Shown: positions 8,012 through 16,460 of the stretch, piece by piece
Position numbering within the stretch: position 1 is the stretch's first letter
How the letters are laid out: every line of letters begins with the position of its first letter
The notes under the pieces: model-generated
The model's input: only the letters and a program-made list of their open reading frames with translations
What the model was told of the DNA's origin: nothing
The model's database searches: none
Origin: Massilia sp. W12
GTDB taxonomy: Bacteria; Pseudomonadota; Gammaproteobacteria; Burkholderiales; Burkholderiaceae_D
DNA: 64,000 bases
Direction of reading: 5' to 3'
Assembly (NCBI RefSeq): GCF_037300705.1
Contig: NZ_CP147776.1
Location: forward strand, 3,100,001 to 3,164,000
Translations under genes and position numbers: made by a program

Positions 8012-10315
8012 ATGCAACGCAAAACCCTGAGCATCTTGCAAGCCGCGCTGGCGCTGGCCTTGCCGGCTTTGGCCGGCGCCAGCCTGGCCCAAACCACCGC
8101 CGCCCCGGCCGCCCCGGCCAGCGCGCCTGCCGCTGACAGCGACAACAGCAAACTGCGCTTGAAGATCCCGCGCGCCGCCAAAGCGCCGGTATTGGCGGAC
8201 TATATCGGCAAACTGCCGGCTGAACCGGGTCTGGAAGTCAAGGATTTCCGCCAGAATGAGCCGGGCGACGGCCTGCCGGCGGCAAATGACACCCGGGTCT
8301 ATCTTTCGTATGACGATGAACACCTGTATGCGGTGTATATCTGCAAGGACGATCCGCGCCAGATCCGCGCGCGCATCGCCAAGCGTGAAGATTTATTCGG
8401 CGACGATGCGGTGATTCTGGATATTGACACCTTCCACGATAAACAGCGCAGCTACCGCTTTTATATCAATCCCTATGGCGTGCAATTGGATGGCAAATAC
8501 ACCGAAGGCCAGGGGCTGGATTTGAATTTCGACACGCAGTGGAAATCCGATGGCCGCATCACCGATGACGGCTATGTGGTGAGCGTGGCGATTCCCTTCA
8601 AGAGTCTGCGCTTTGCGCGCGGGGCCAGCCAGGATTGGGGGATTTCCTTTGGCCGCATCACCGCGCGCCTGAATGAATTCGCCTACTGGCCGTATATCAC
8701 CAAGCGCAAAGAAGGCTTTGTCTCGCAATTCGCCTCGCTCGACATCCCCTCGACTGTCTCGCCGGGCCGCAATATCCAGCTGATTCCCTACATCAGCCAG
8801 CGCAGCAGCAAACTGTTGAACCCGGATTACAATCCGCCCGCCGATCCGTCTCAACCGGGAAATTCGTATTTTGAGCGGCAAAATAAGACCCGCGCCGGGC
8901 TGGACGCCAAATTTGTGCTGGCCGATGCGTTTGCCGTCGATTTGACCTACAACCCGGATTTCAGCGAAGTCGAAAGCGATGAGCCGCAAGTGGTGATCAA
9001 TCAGCGCTATGAATCGCTGTTCCCGGAAAAACGTCCCTTCTTCCTGGAAAACGCCGGCTTTTTCAATTCGCCCAAATCACTGTTTTTCTCGCGCCGCATT
9101 TCCGACCCGAAACTGGGCGCACGCATCACCGGACGCACAGGCCCCTGGTCAATCGGAGCCCTGGTGATTGACGACAACGGCCCGGGCCGCCAGCTGATGC
9201 CCGGCGCCAAAGACTATGGCAAAAAAGCCCATATCGCAGTTGGCCGCGTACAACGCGATTTCGCCGATGATTCCAACGCCGGTTTGCTGCTGACCCGACG
9301 CAGCATGGGCGATAACAACAACACCGTGGCGAGCGCCGATGTGCGTTACAAAATCAATCAAAACTGGGTCTTCAGCGCACAAGGCGCGCGCAGCGAAACC
9401 GAGGGCAATCACTTAAGCGGAAAGATCAATGGCCATCTGCTGTTTTTGGATTTGACCCGCTCGGATCGCGATTTCAATTACAACGCGCAATATCTGGACA
9501 TTTCCAGAGACTTTGACACCGCGCTGTCGTATTTGCCGCGCACCAGCATCAAACAAATCAACCAGACCGCCAGCTATGCCTGGTTCTGGGAAAACCAGCC
9601 CTTCCTGCGCAGCGTCACCCCCTCATGGAATATGAGTATGACGCAAGAAGGCGAACGCCTGCAGGACTGGAACAGCAAGCTGGGCCTGAGCGTGAGCGGC
9701 GCGCGCGCCACCAATTTCGAGCTGTACCGCCTGGACGGACGCGAAAACTTCTTTGGCGAGACCTTCTTCAAACATGGCTGGCTGGCCTCGGCCAACACCG
9801 AGTGGCTGGACTGGCTGACCGCCTCCGTCAGCATAGGCCGCAATGATGTCCTGAACTATGCCTGGAAGGGCAACGCCAACAGCATGCTGGGGCTGGAACA
9901 CAGCTACACCATGTCGCTGAAAATCACCCCGCATCCGCAATGGCGTCTGGAGCAAGCCTTGTATTGGAATGACTTGCGCACCAAGGATGGCCGCGACGAA
10001 GCGATTTACCGGCAACTCTTAGCGCGCACCAAACTGAGCTACCAGCACAGCCGTTTCGCCGCCGTGCGCTTGATCATGGACTACAGCAATTTGCAGGCCA
10101 ACCCGGCGCACAGCCTGTACCCCAGCGGCAAACGCTTGAACACCGATCTGCAATACAGCTATATTCTGAGCCCGGGCACCACGCTGTATGTCGGCTATAC
10201 CGACATCGCGCAAAGCCAGCGTCTGGAAAATGGCCGGCTGCAAGCCACCCCGAATCTGGATCTGCACACCGGGCGCCAGGCGTATGTGAAGTTCAGCTAT
10301 CTGTTCCAGTACTGA
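8012..10315 (+). CDS. CBM9-like/DUF5916 outer-membrane beta-barrel protein
   Basis: This 767-residue protein opens with a signal peptide (about residues 1-27, cleaving near SLAQ) and a short Ala/Pro linker. Residues about 60-235 resemble a CBM9-type carbohydrate-binding fold (YDDEHLYAVYICKDDP, DDAVILDIDTFHD). The rest matches the DUF5916 pattern: YNPDFSEVESDEPQV and FFLENAGFF near the middle, then amphipathic strands typical of a beta-barrel. The chain ends in an aromatic residue (SYLFQY), as expected for BAM-dependent outer-membrane proteins. Proteins of this type are common in Gram-negatives and their substrate is generally unknown. It lies 31 bp before the flippase-like gene on the same strand, and may be the first gene of the downstream transcription unit because a terminator-like hairpin precedes it. 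Confidence 0.75.
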   Translation: MQRKTLSILQAALALALPALAGASLAQTTAAPAAPASAPAADSDNSKLRLKIPRAAKAPVLADYIGKLPAEPGLEVKDFRQNEPGDGLPAANDTRVYLSYDDEHLYAVYICKDDPRQIRARIAKREDLFGDDAVILDIDTFHDKQRSYRFYINPYGVQLDGKYTEGQGLDLNFDTQWKSDGRITDDGYVVSVAIPFKSLRFARGASQDWGISFGRITARLNEFAYWPYITKRKEGFVSQFASLDIPSTVSPGRNIQLIPYISQRSSKLLNPDYNPPADPSQPGNSYFERQNKTRAGLDAKFVLADAFAVDLTYNPDFSEVESDEPQVVINQRYESLFPEKRPFFLENAGFFNSPKSLFFSRRISDPKLGARITGRTGPWSIGALVIDDNGPGRQLMPGAKDYGKKAHIAVGRVQRDFADDSNAGLLLTRRSMGDNNNTVASADVRYKINQNWVFSAQGARSETEGNHLSGKINGHLLFLDLTRSDRDFNYNAQYLDISRDFDTALSYLPRTSIKQINQTASYAWFWENQPFLRSVTPSWNMSMTQEGERLQDWNSKLGLSVSGARATNFELYRLDGRENFFGETFFKHGWLASANTEWLDWLTASVSIGRNDVLNYAWKGNANSMLGLEHSYTMSLKITPHPQWRLEQALYWNDLRTKDGRDEAIYRQLLARTKLSYQHSRFAAVRLIMDYSNLQANPAHSLYPSGKRLNTDLQYSYILSPGTTLYVGYTDIAQSQRLENGRLQATPNLDLHTGRQAYVKFSYLFQY

Positions 10316-10346
10316 TGATGCGCGTCAGATCAAAGCGGAGCGCCGC

Positions 10347-11288
10347 ATGAAAGCCCGTCATCTCCTGACGTATGGCGCAGTCGCCGCATTCGCCCTGTGG
10401 TGCGCGGCGGCGCTGCGCGCCGATCTGGCGCAAATCTCATTCGCCCCGCTGTTGGCCGCGCCCGGCCTGCTGCTTGGCGTCGCCGCCCTGTCCCTGCTCA
10501 ACTACGGCTTGCGCCTGTGGCGCTGGGACTGGTATTTGCGCCGCCTGGGCCACCAGCTGCCGCCGCGCCTGATGGGCCTGGGCTATCTGGCCGGCTTTGC
10601 CTTCACGCTCTCGCCCGGCAAAGTGGGCGAGATGGTCAGGGCGCGCTATTACCAGCCTGCCGGGGTCGGCCTGCCGGCCTGTGCGGCGGCGTTTTTTGTT
10701 GAGCGTCTGATGGATTTATTCGCCATGCTGGCCCTGGCCGCCTGGGGTCTGGCGGCGATTGCCGGCTATGCCTATCTGGTGTGGCCGGTGGCGGCGCTGC
10801 TGAGCGGCGCGCTGGCCACCCTGGCCTGCACGCCCTGGGCCAGCCTGCAAACCCGCTTTCAGGGCCAGAGCAAGCGCGCGCAAGCCGTGCGCGGCCTGTT
10901 GCAAATATTGCAAGATGCACGCGCCCTGCTCTCACCCGGCATACTGCTGGCCGGCTTTGCCCTGGGGGTGTGCGCCTGGGGCCTGGAAGGTTTGGGCCTG
11001 GGACTGTTAGCGCGGATTTACCCCGCGCCGGCGCTGGCCTGGCCGGACGCCTGCGGCATTTATGCGATTGCGATTATCATCGGCGCTTTATCATTTTTAC
11101 CGGGCGGCCTCGGCAGTGCGGAAGCGGCCATGACCGCGCTTTTGCACCACCACGGCTTTACCCTGCCGCAAGCGCTGCTGCTGACGCTGGCTTGCCGCCT
11201 GCTGACCTTATGGCTGGCGGTGCTGTTAGGCTGGCTCGCGGTATGGCGTTTGCAGTATGATTCTTCTTATTCTTCCGGGCCGATATGA
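10347..11288 (+). CDS. Lysylphosphatidylglycerol synthase TM/flippase-like membrane protein
   Basis: This 313-residue polytopic protein has about eight hydrophobic segments. The pattern matches the UPF0104/AglD-MprF transmembrane family: LRLWRWDWYLRRLG near 53-66, FTLSPGKVGEMVRARY near 90-105, FFVERLMDLFAML near 117-129 and FLPGGLGSAEAAM near 249-261. Family members move or use lipid-linked substrates, and several sit beside polyprenyl-sugar pathways. It is coupled to the HAD-UbiA gene by an ATGA overlap. In that setting I infer a role in moving polyprenyl-phosphoryl-pentose across the inner membrane, comparable to the small GtrA-like protein found beside the mycobacterial DprE genes. There is no soluble synthase domain, so lysyl transfer is unlikely. 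Confidence 0.75.
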   Translation: MKARHLLTYGAVAAFALWCAAALRADLAQISFAPLLAAPGLLLGVAALSLLNYGLRLWRWDWYLRRLGHQLPPRLMGLGYLAGFAFTLSPGKVGEMVRARYYQPAGVGLPACAAAFFVERLMDLFAMLALAAWGLAAIAGYAYLVWPVAALLSGALATLACTPWASLQTRFQGQSKRAQAVRGLLQILQDARALLSPGILLAGFALGVCAWGLEGLGLGLLARIYPAPALAWPDACGIYAIAIIIGALSFLPGGLGSAEAAMTALLHHHGFTLPQALLLTLACRLLTLWLAVLLGWLAVWRLQYDSSYSSGPI

Positions 11289-12733
11289 GCACCCCGATTC
11301 CCACCACCACACAGGCGCCTGATCTGCCCTTATGCGTTGATTTGGACGGCACACTGCTGCTGACCGATGTCTTGCTGGAATCCGCCTTGCTGTTAATCAA
11401 ACGCAATCCCTTATGGCTGTGCATGATGCTGTTTTGGCTGTTGCGCGGCAAAGCGCATCTGAAAGCGCAAATCGCCCGGCGCGTCCGGCTTGACGCCGCC
11501 AGCCTGCCGCGCCAGAGCGATTTTTACGCCTGGCTGTGCGCGCAAAAAGCGGCTGGCCGCACACTCTGGCTGTGCACCGCCTCACACCACATCCCGGCGC
11601 AGCAAATCGCCGACGCCTGCGGCATTTTCGATGGCGTGTTAGCGACTCAAGAAAAGAATCTGGCGGGGGCCAACAAGGCGCAGGCTTTGCTGGCGCGCTT
11701 TGGCGAACGCGGCTTTGATTATTGCGGCAACGCCAAAGTCGATCTGGCGATCTGGCGCGTGGCGCGCCAGGCGATTGTGGTCAACGCCAGCCCGGCCCTG
11801 ACCCGCGCGGCGCAAGCCATCGCGCCTGCGCTGCAAAGCTTTCCATATCCGCGCAACCGCGCCACCGCCCTGATGCGCGCACTGCGCCTGCATCAGTGGG
11901 TGAAAAACCTGCTGGTCTTGGTACCGCTGCTGGCGGCGCATAAATTTCATGACAGCCAATTACTGCTGCAAGCCGGACTGGCCTTCCTCGCCTTTTCGCT
12001 GTGCGCCTCATCCGTGTATCTGCTCAACGATATGCTGGACTTGAACGCCGACCGGCAGCACCCGCGCAAACGCAAACGCCCCTTCGCCAGCGGCCAGCTG
12101 TCGCTGCTGTGGGGCTTTGCCACAGCGCCGCTGCTATTGCTCGCCAGCGCCTTGCTGTGCCTGTTGCTGCCGCTGCAATTCGCCCTGATTCTGGCGGCCT
12201 ACTACGTGCTGACGCTGGCTTACTCCTTCCATTTGAAACGTCTGGTGATGATTGATGCGATCAGCCTGGCCGGCCTGTACACCATCCGCATCGTGGCCGG
12301 CGCGGCGGCGGTCGATGTCCCGCTGTCTTTCTGGCTGCTGGTGTTCTCCGTGTTCCTGTTTCTCAGCCTGGCGCTGGTGAAACGCTATTGCGAATTGGAC
12401 GGCATGCGGCGCCAGGGCAAATTGCATGCCGCCGGGCGTGGCTATGTCACCGATGACTTGTCGATTTTGCACAGCATGGGCATGGCCGCCGGCTATATCT
12501 GCGTATTGGTGTTAGCGCTGTATATCAACAGCCCGGCGATTGCCATGCTGTACAAACGTCCGTCCCTGATCTGGCTTTTATGCGTTTTGCTGCTGTATTG
12601 GATCAGCCGGGTCTGGATTCTGGCGCATCGCGGCTTGCTGCATGATGATCCGGTGGTGTTTGCCCTGAAAGACCGCGCCAGTCTGGCGCTGGCGGCCAGC
12701 GGGGCGGCGATTGTGTTAGCGGCCAGTTGGTGA
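11285..12733 (+). CDS. HAD phosphatase-UbiA prenyltransferase fusion (polyprenyl-phosphate phosphoribosyltransferase-like)
   Basis: This 482-residue protein has two parts. Residues 15-180 are a HAD hydrolase with DLDGTLL (catalytic D19 and D21), LCTAS near 96-100, K131 and an atypical acidic motif DYCGNAKVD. Residues 195-482 are a UbiA-type membrane prenyltransferase with the first aspartate motif NDMLDLNAD at 248-256, followed by HPRKRKRP, and a second motif around DAISLAGLY. The NDxxDxxxD-HPxKxxRP form is characteristic of decaprenyl-phosphate phosphoribosyltransferase, which joins PRPP to a polyprenyl phosphate. The HAD half could then remove the 5-phosphate, the step done by a separate phosphatase in mycobacteria. 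Similar fusions are known in proteobacterial arabinosylation loci. Overlapping starts and stops link it to both neighbours. Confidence 0.85.
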   Translation: MSTPIPTTTQAPDLPLCVDLDGTLLLTDVLLESALLLIKRNPLWLCMMLFWLLRGKAHLKAQIARRVRLDAASLPRQSDFYAWLCAQKAAGRTLWLCTASHHIPAQQIADACGIFDGVLATQEKNLAGANKAQALLARFGERGFDYCGNAKVDLAIWRVARQAIVVNASPALTRAAQAIAPALQSFPYPRNRATALMRALRLHQWVKNLLVLVPLLAAHKFHDSQLLLQAGLAFLAFSLCASSVYLLNDMLDLNADRQHPRKRKRPFASGQLSLLWGFATAPLLLLASALLCLLLPLQFALILAAYYVLTLAYSFHLKRLVMIDAISLAGLYTIRIVAGAAAVDVPLSFWLLVFSVFLFLSLALVKRYCELDGMRRQGKLHAAGRGYVTDDLSILHSMGMAAGYICVLVLALYINSPAIAMLYKRPSLIWLLCVLLLYWISRVWILAHRGLLHDDPVVFALKDRASLALAASGAAIVLAASW

Positions 12734-12735
12734 AT

Positions 12736-14052
12736 ATGGATTATCAAGCGCAATCCTGGGGCCGTTTGCAGCGCGTGGCGCATACCGCCTTGCGCCTCAC
12801 TTCGCGCCTGCAGAATATCGCCCCGTTTGTCGCCAGTCAGCCGCATGTGCTGCCGTTTGGCAATGGGCGCAGCTATGGCGACTCGTGCATGAATCCGGGC
12901 GGCGCGCTGTTGCTCACGCGCGGCATGGATCACTTCATCCAATTCGATCCGGCGCTGGGCATTCTGGAATGTGAAGCCGGCGTCTTGCTGGATGAAATCA
13001 TCCGTCTGGTCTTGCCGCAGGGCTGGTTTTTGCCGGTCACGCCGGGCACCCGCTTTGTCACGGTGGGCGGGGCGATTGCCAACGATGTGCATGGCAAAAA
13101 TCATCACCGCCTGGGCACATTCGGCTGCCATGTGCTGGAATTCGGTTTGCAACGCAGCGACGGCGCGCGCCTGCGCTGCAGCGCCAGCCAGAACCCGGCA
13201 TTATTTGGCGCCAGCATCGGCGGACTGGGACTGACCGGCTTGATCACCGACGCGCGCCTGCAATTGCGCCGGGTCGCCAATCCCTGGCTGGATGTGGAAA
13301 CCATTCCATATGCCGATTTGCGCGAATTTTACGATTTGTGTCTGGCCTCGGATGCGGAATATGAATACACCGTGGCCTGGGTCGATTGCGCCGGGGCCAA
13401 GAGCGGGCGCGGCATCTTCATGCGCGCCAACCACGCGCCGGCGCTGGCCGCAACGCCGCCCCCGCGCGCTGCGCGCCAGCGCCGTTTGCCCGGCACGCCG
13501 CCCTTCTCACTGATCAATCCGCTCACCCTGAAACTGCTCAACAGCGCCTACTATCACCGCGCCAGGGCCGGACGCAGCTGGCAACACTGTGCGCCCTTTT
13601 TTTACCCGCTCGACGCGGTGCTGGAGTGGAACCGCGCCTACGGCCCGCGCGGCTTTTATCAATATCAATGCGTATTGCCGCATCGCGCCGGACTGGCGGC
13701 CAGCCAAGCCTTGCTGGATGCGATCGGCGCCAGCGGCCTTGGCTCGTTTCTGGCGGTGTTAAAACTGTGCGGCGAACCCAAGTCGCCCGGCCTGCTCAGC
13801 TTTCCCCTGCCGGGAATCTCGCTGGCGCTCGACTTTCCGAATCGCGGCCCGTCCCTGCATGCGCTGTTTGCGCGCTTAGACGCGATTGTGCAAGAGGCCG
13901 GCGGGCGCTTGTATGCCGCCAAAGACGCACGCATGCCGGCCACCCTGTTTCAAGCCGGCTATCCTGACTGGCGCGAATTTGCGCGCCATATCGATCCGCA
14001 TTTTTCCTCCGCCTTGTGGCGCAGGGTCAGTCAAACCGGGAGTTTTGCATGA
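12736..14052 (+). CDS. DprE1-like FAD-dependent decaprenylphosphoryl-ribose oxidase
   Basis: This 438-residue flavoenzyme of the VAO/FAD_binding_4 type carries GNGRSYGD at residues 42-49, VTPGTRFVTVGGAIANDVHG at 101-120 with the following KNHH, and a C-terminal YAAKDAR whose Lys corresponds to the catalytic Lys418 of mycobacterial DprE1. DprE1 oxidises the ribose C2 of decaprenylphosphoryl-ribose, and DprE2 then reduces it to arabinose. The substrate-side segment reads SLALDFPN, where mycobacterial DprE1 has the benzothiazinone-reactive Cys387 in a similar ICVDFP context; here that position appears to be Ala. I chose the ATG at 12736; a GTG at 12730 overlapping the previous stop, or a TTG at 12727, are possible. 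The gene is followed by an overlapping SDR gene, as in dprE1-dprE2. Confidence 0.85.
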   Translation: MDYQAQSWGRLQRVAHTALRLTSRLQNIAPFVASQPHVLPFGNGRSYGDSCMNPGGALLLTRGMDHFIQFDPALGILECEAGVLLDEIIRLVLPQGWFLPVTPGTRFVTVGGAIANDVHGKNHHRLGTFGCHVLEFGLQRSDGARLRCSASQNPALFGASIGGLGLTGLITDARLQLRRVANPWLDVETIPYADLREFYDLCLASDAEYEYTVAWVDCAGAKSGRGIFMRANHAPALAATPPPRAARQRRLPGTPPFSLINPLTLKLLNSAYYHRARAGRSWQHCAPFFYPLDAVLEWNRAYGPRGFYQYQCVLPHRAGLAASQALLDAIGASGLGSFLAVLKLCGEPKSPGLLSFPLPGISLALDFPNRGPSLHALFARLDAIVQEAGGRLYAAKDARMPATLFQAGYPDWREFARHIDPHFSSALWRRVSQTGSFA

Positions 14053-14789
14053 AAAAAATCATCATCATCGGCGCCACCTCTGCTATTGCAGCAGAATGCG
14101 CACGCCGCTTTGCGCAAGCCGGCGATCATTTATTCTTAGTCGCACGCGATGATGCCAAATTGCAAGTGCTGGCCGCCGATCTGCGCGTGCGCGGCGCGCC
14201 TGCGGTGCACACCTTTGTTCTGGACGTGGATGATCTGGCGCGCCATGCGGCGATGTTAAGCCAGGCCAATGCCGCGCTGGGCGCGCCGGATACGGTCTTA
14301 ATCGCACACGGCACGCTGCCGGATCAGGCTGCCTGCGAGCAGTCGGTGCAAATGAGTTTGGCGCAGATCCACACCAATGCCTTATCGGTGATTGCCCTGC
14401 TGACCCCGCTGGCGCAGCAATTCCAGCAACAGGGACATGGCGTGCTGGCCGTGATTTCTTCCGTCGCCGGCGAACGTGGCCGGCAAAGCAATTATGTGTA
14501 TGGCAGCGCAAAAGCGATGGTGACAGCGTTTTTATCCGGCCTGCGGCAACGTCTGTGCAAACACGGTGTGCATGTGCTGACCATCAAACCCGGCTTTGTC
14601 GCCACCCCGATGACCGCCGGCATGCCGCTGCCCGCCGCCCTCACCGCCAGCGCACAACAAGCCGCCGACGACATCGTGCGCGCAATTGCGCGCAAAACCG
14701 ATGTGCTGTACACGCGCTGGTTCTGGCGCTACATCATGTTGATCATCCGTCATTTGCCGGAAGGAGTATTCAAGCGCACAAAGATTTGA
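14049..14789 (+). CDS. DprE2-like short-chain dehydrogenase/reductase
   Basis: This classical SDR of 246 residues has an N-terminal nucleotide motif in the relaxed form GATSAIAAECA (residues 8-18), a catalytic Ser in VISSVAGERG and the pair YVYGSAK providing Tyr and Lys. The GATSAIA form, not GxxxGxG, is shared with DprE2 proteins that reduce the 2-keto intermediate to decaprenylphosphoryl-D-arabinofuranose. The start overlaps the stop of the DprE1-like gene (ATGA), which supports a two-enzyme epimerase. The final 25 residues form a hydrophobic stretch (FWRYIMLIIRHLP) that could contact the membrane, where the lipid substrate resides. It closes the run of same-strand genes from the left edge. 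Confidence 0.85.
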   Translation: MKKIIIIGATSAIAAECARRFAQAGDHLFLVARDDAKLQVLAADLRVRGAPAVHTFVLDVDDLARHAAMLSQANAALGAPDTVLIAHGTLPDQAACEQSVQMSLAQIHTNALSVIALLTPLAQQFQQQGHGVLAVISSVAGERGRQSNYVYGSAKAMVTAFLSGLRQRLCKHGVHVLTIKPGFVATPMTAGMPLPAALTASAQQAADDIVRAIARKTDVLYTRWFWRYIMLIIRHLPEGVFKRTKI

Positions 14790-14886
14790 GATGCGTTTTT
14801 TTAGTCAGCATTTCCTTTCCATGCAGCAATTTTGGCAGTAAGATCAAGCTATCAGCCGGCAGCTTTGGCCTTAATCAAGCGTAGGC

Positions 14887-14910
14887 GCCGCCCGCTTACT
14901 GCGGAGCGGC
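14887..14910 (+). terminator. Hairpin after the DprE2-like gene
   Basis: GCCGC-CCGC, loop TTACT, GCGG-A-GCGGC forms a nine-pair stem with one bulge. It has no T-run, so a terminator role for the biosynthetic operon is uncertain. Confidence 0.3.
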
Positions 14911-14940
14911 TTGGTGCGCTTTCACAAAGGAGGCGGTGGT

Positions 14941-15657
14941 ATGGAAGGCAATTTCAATTTCGGCGTCTTGATCTACGATGAAGTCGAGCCTATCGACTTG
15001 GCCACGGTGGGCGTGCTGTCGATTGCGCGCCGCTTTGAGCCGCGCATTCAATATCACACGATTGCGCCCAAGGCCGGTGTGGTGAATATGTGCAATGGCT
15101 TGCAAGTGCTGGCCCCGTATGGGATAGACGATTTCAAAAGCGGCAAGCTGCCCAAGCTGCACGCATTGGTGGTGACCGGCGGGCCGGGCTGGCGCAATCA
15201 AGTCAAAGAGCCGGAAACCCTGGCGTTTTTACGCGCCATCCACGAAGCCGGCACAGAAATCGTCGGCATCTGCACCGGCGCCATGGTGCCCGCCGCCGCC
15301 GGCCTGCTGGATGGCAAGGTGGCCACCACGCGCCGCACCTTCTTAATTGAGCGCGATGCGCAAGGCAATGCGAAACAGGTGGAAAAAAATCCGCCGCTGA
15401 CCATGAAAGAAGACATCCGCCCGCAAGTGGGCGAAGTGCGCGAACGGCTGGTGGTGGACGAAGGCGACATCATCACCGGCGGCGGCGCGGCATTATGCAT
15501 CGACATGATGTTCCACTTAATCGCCACCCGCGTCAGCCCGCAAGTGGCGCAAGACCTGGCGGAATTGATTGAATACGACCGCGCCTGGAAGGCCAACCGG
15601 GAAGCGCTGGGGGAGGATGTGTTGGCCAAGGGGCCGAGGAGTTGGTGTCCGGTGTGA
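14941..15657 (+). CDS. DJ-1/PfpI family protein (isonitrile hydratase/GlxA-like)
   Basis: This 238-residue protein starts with FGVLIYDEVEPIDLATVG, the typical opening of class I glutamine-amidotransferase-like DJ-1/PfpI proteins. The nucleophile elbow is VGICTGAMVPAAAGLL with the reactive Cys near residue 105, followed by DGKVATTRR, as in isonitrile hydratase and the ligand domain of GlxA-type AraC regulators. There is no DNA-binding domain, so it is probably an enzyme or a stress protein. AGGAGG lies 7 bases before ATG 14941, which makes that start better than an in-frame GTG or ATG upstream. It lies 150 bp after the SDR gene and may be transcribed separately. A degraded copy of its 3' part lies at about 16770-16870. 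Confidence 0.8.
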   Translation: MEGNFNFGVLIYDEVEPIDLATVGVLSIARRFEPRIQYHTIAPKAGVVNMCNGLQVLAPYGIDDFKSGKLPKLHALVVTGGPGWRNQVKEPETLAFLRAIHEAGTEIVGICTGAMVPAAAGLLDGKVATTRRTFLIERDAQGNAKQVEKNPPLTMKEDIRPQVGEVRERLVVDEGDIITGGGAALCIDMMFHLIATRVSPQVAQDLAELIEYDRAWKANREALGEDVLAKGPRSWCPV

Positions 15658-15749
15658 TGGCGGACCAGACGGGGCGGCGGCTTGCAACAGCCGCGCCCGC
15701 TCTGGATGTATGTCATACCACGCCAGCTAAGCCGACTGGCAAGCTGGCA

Positions 15750-16460
15750 TCAATTGCCGCTGACATTGCCGCTGCCCTTGCGTCTGTGCAGTCCAAGCAG
15801 TCCCAGGCCAGCGAGCATCAAGGCAATCGACTCAGGCTCCGGGATCGCGCTCAAAGGCTGTTGACCACTATAAAACTGACCGAAAAATTCATTATCAATT
15901 GTGCCTGTGGCATCGCGGATTTCTATCGCGTTGAATGGTTGGTCTGACCACACGCCAACAAAAGCCGCCACATCGTCTGGCGCGTTAAACATAAACGAAC
16001 TGACGGTCGTCCCATTGTTCTTAAGCGTCACGGTAAATGTGGAATCAGAGCAGACTGACACATAACATGTGCCCGTCGTGTCCCCGCCAGTAGAAGGTTC
16101 AACAAAATCAAATCCTGCTGAAAAGACTGGGCTTTGGAATGCCGCATTGAGATTTTCAATACCACTGATGCCAATGACATTTCCTGGTAAAGTCCGCGTC
16201 ATAGGAGTGGCGGAACCGCTCCCGATGTAAAGCTGCGTGCTGGGCGCAGCAATGCTGAAGGTGACATCGCCCACCGTTTGGCTGGCGGAGACGCCACCGG
16301 GGATCAGTCCAAGATTCGGCAGCGCACCTGTCGCGCTAAACGCCCCGGTGGAGTTGAGGAATAAGGATTTATCACTGAACGTGGCAATCCCTGCAAACGT
16401 AGCGCCAGGCGCCAATCCCAGCATAGCGACAGCAAAAATCGACAAAAATGTGCTTTTCAT
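15750..16460 (-). CDS. PEP-CTERM sorting domain protein
   Basis: This exported protein of 236 residues has a signal peptide (MKSTFLSIFAVAMLGLAPGA, cleaving near TFAG). The C-terminus has the PEP-CTERM signal: IPEPESIALMLAGLGLLG followed by HRRKG. In this system the exosortase EpsH/XrtA recognises the PEP motif and processes the protein, usually in exopolysaccharide-forming Gram-negatives. The body is rich in Ser, Thr, Gly and Asn, with two cysteines forming a likely disulfide (TCYVSVCSD). The ATG at 16460 is chosen because GGAGGAG precedes it and the signal peptide starts there; the frame stays open a further 60 codons upstream. No exosortase is in the window. Confidence 0.85.
   Translation of the reverse strand: MKSTFLSIFAVAMLGLAPGATFAGIATFSDKSLFLNSTGAFSATGALPNLGLIPGGVSASQTVGDVTFSIAAPSTQLYIGSGSATPMTRTLPGNVIGISGIENLNAAFQSPVFSAGFDFVEPSTGGDTTGTCYVSVCSDSTFTVTLKNNGTTVSSFMFNAPDDVAAFVGVWSDQPFNAIEIRDATGTIDNEFFGQFYSGQQPLSAIPEPESIALMLAGLGLLGLHRRKGSGNVSGN

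Noticed and set aside
14911-14940. Upstream start for the DJ-1/PfpI gene
   Set aside because: The added residues are read through the ribosome-binding site AGGAGG, which points to ATG 14941.
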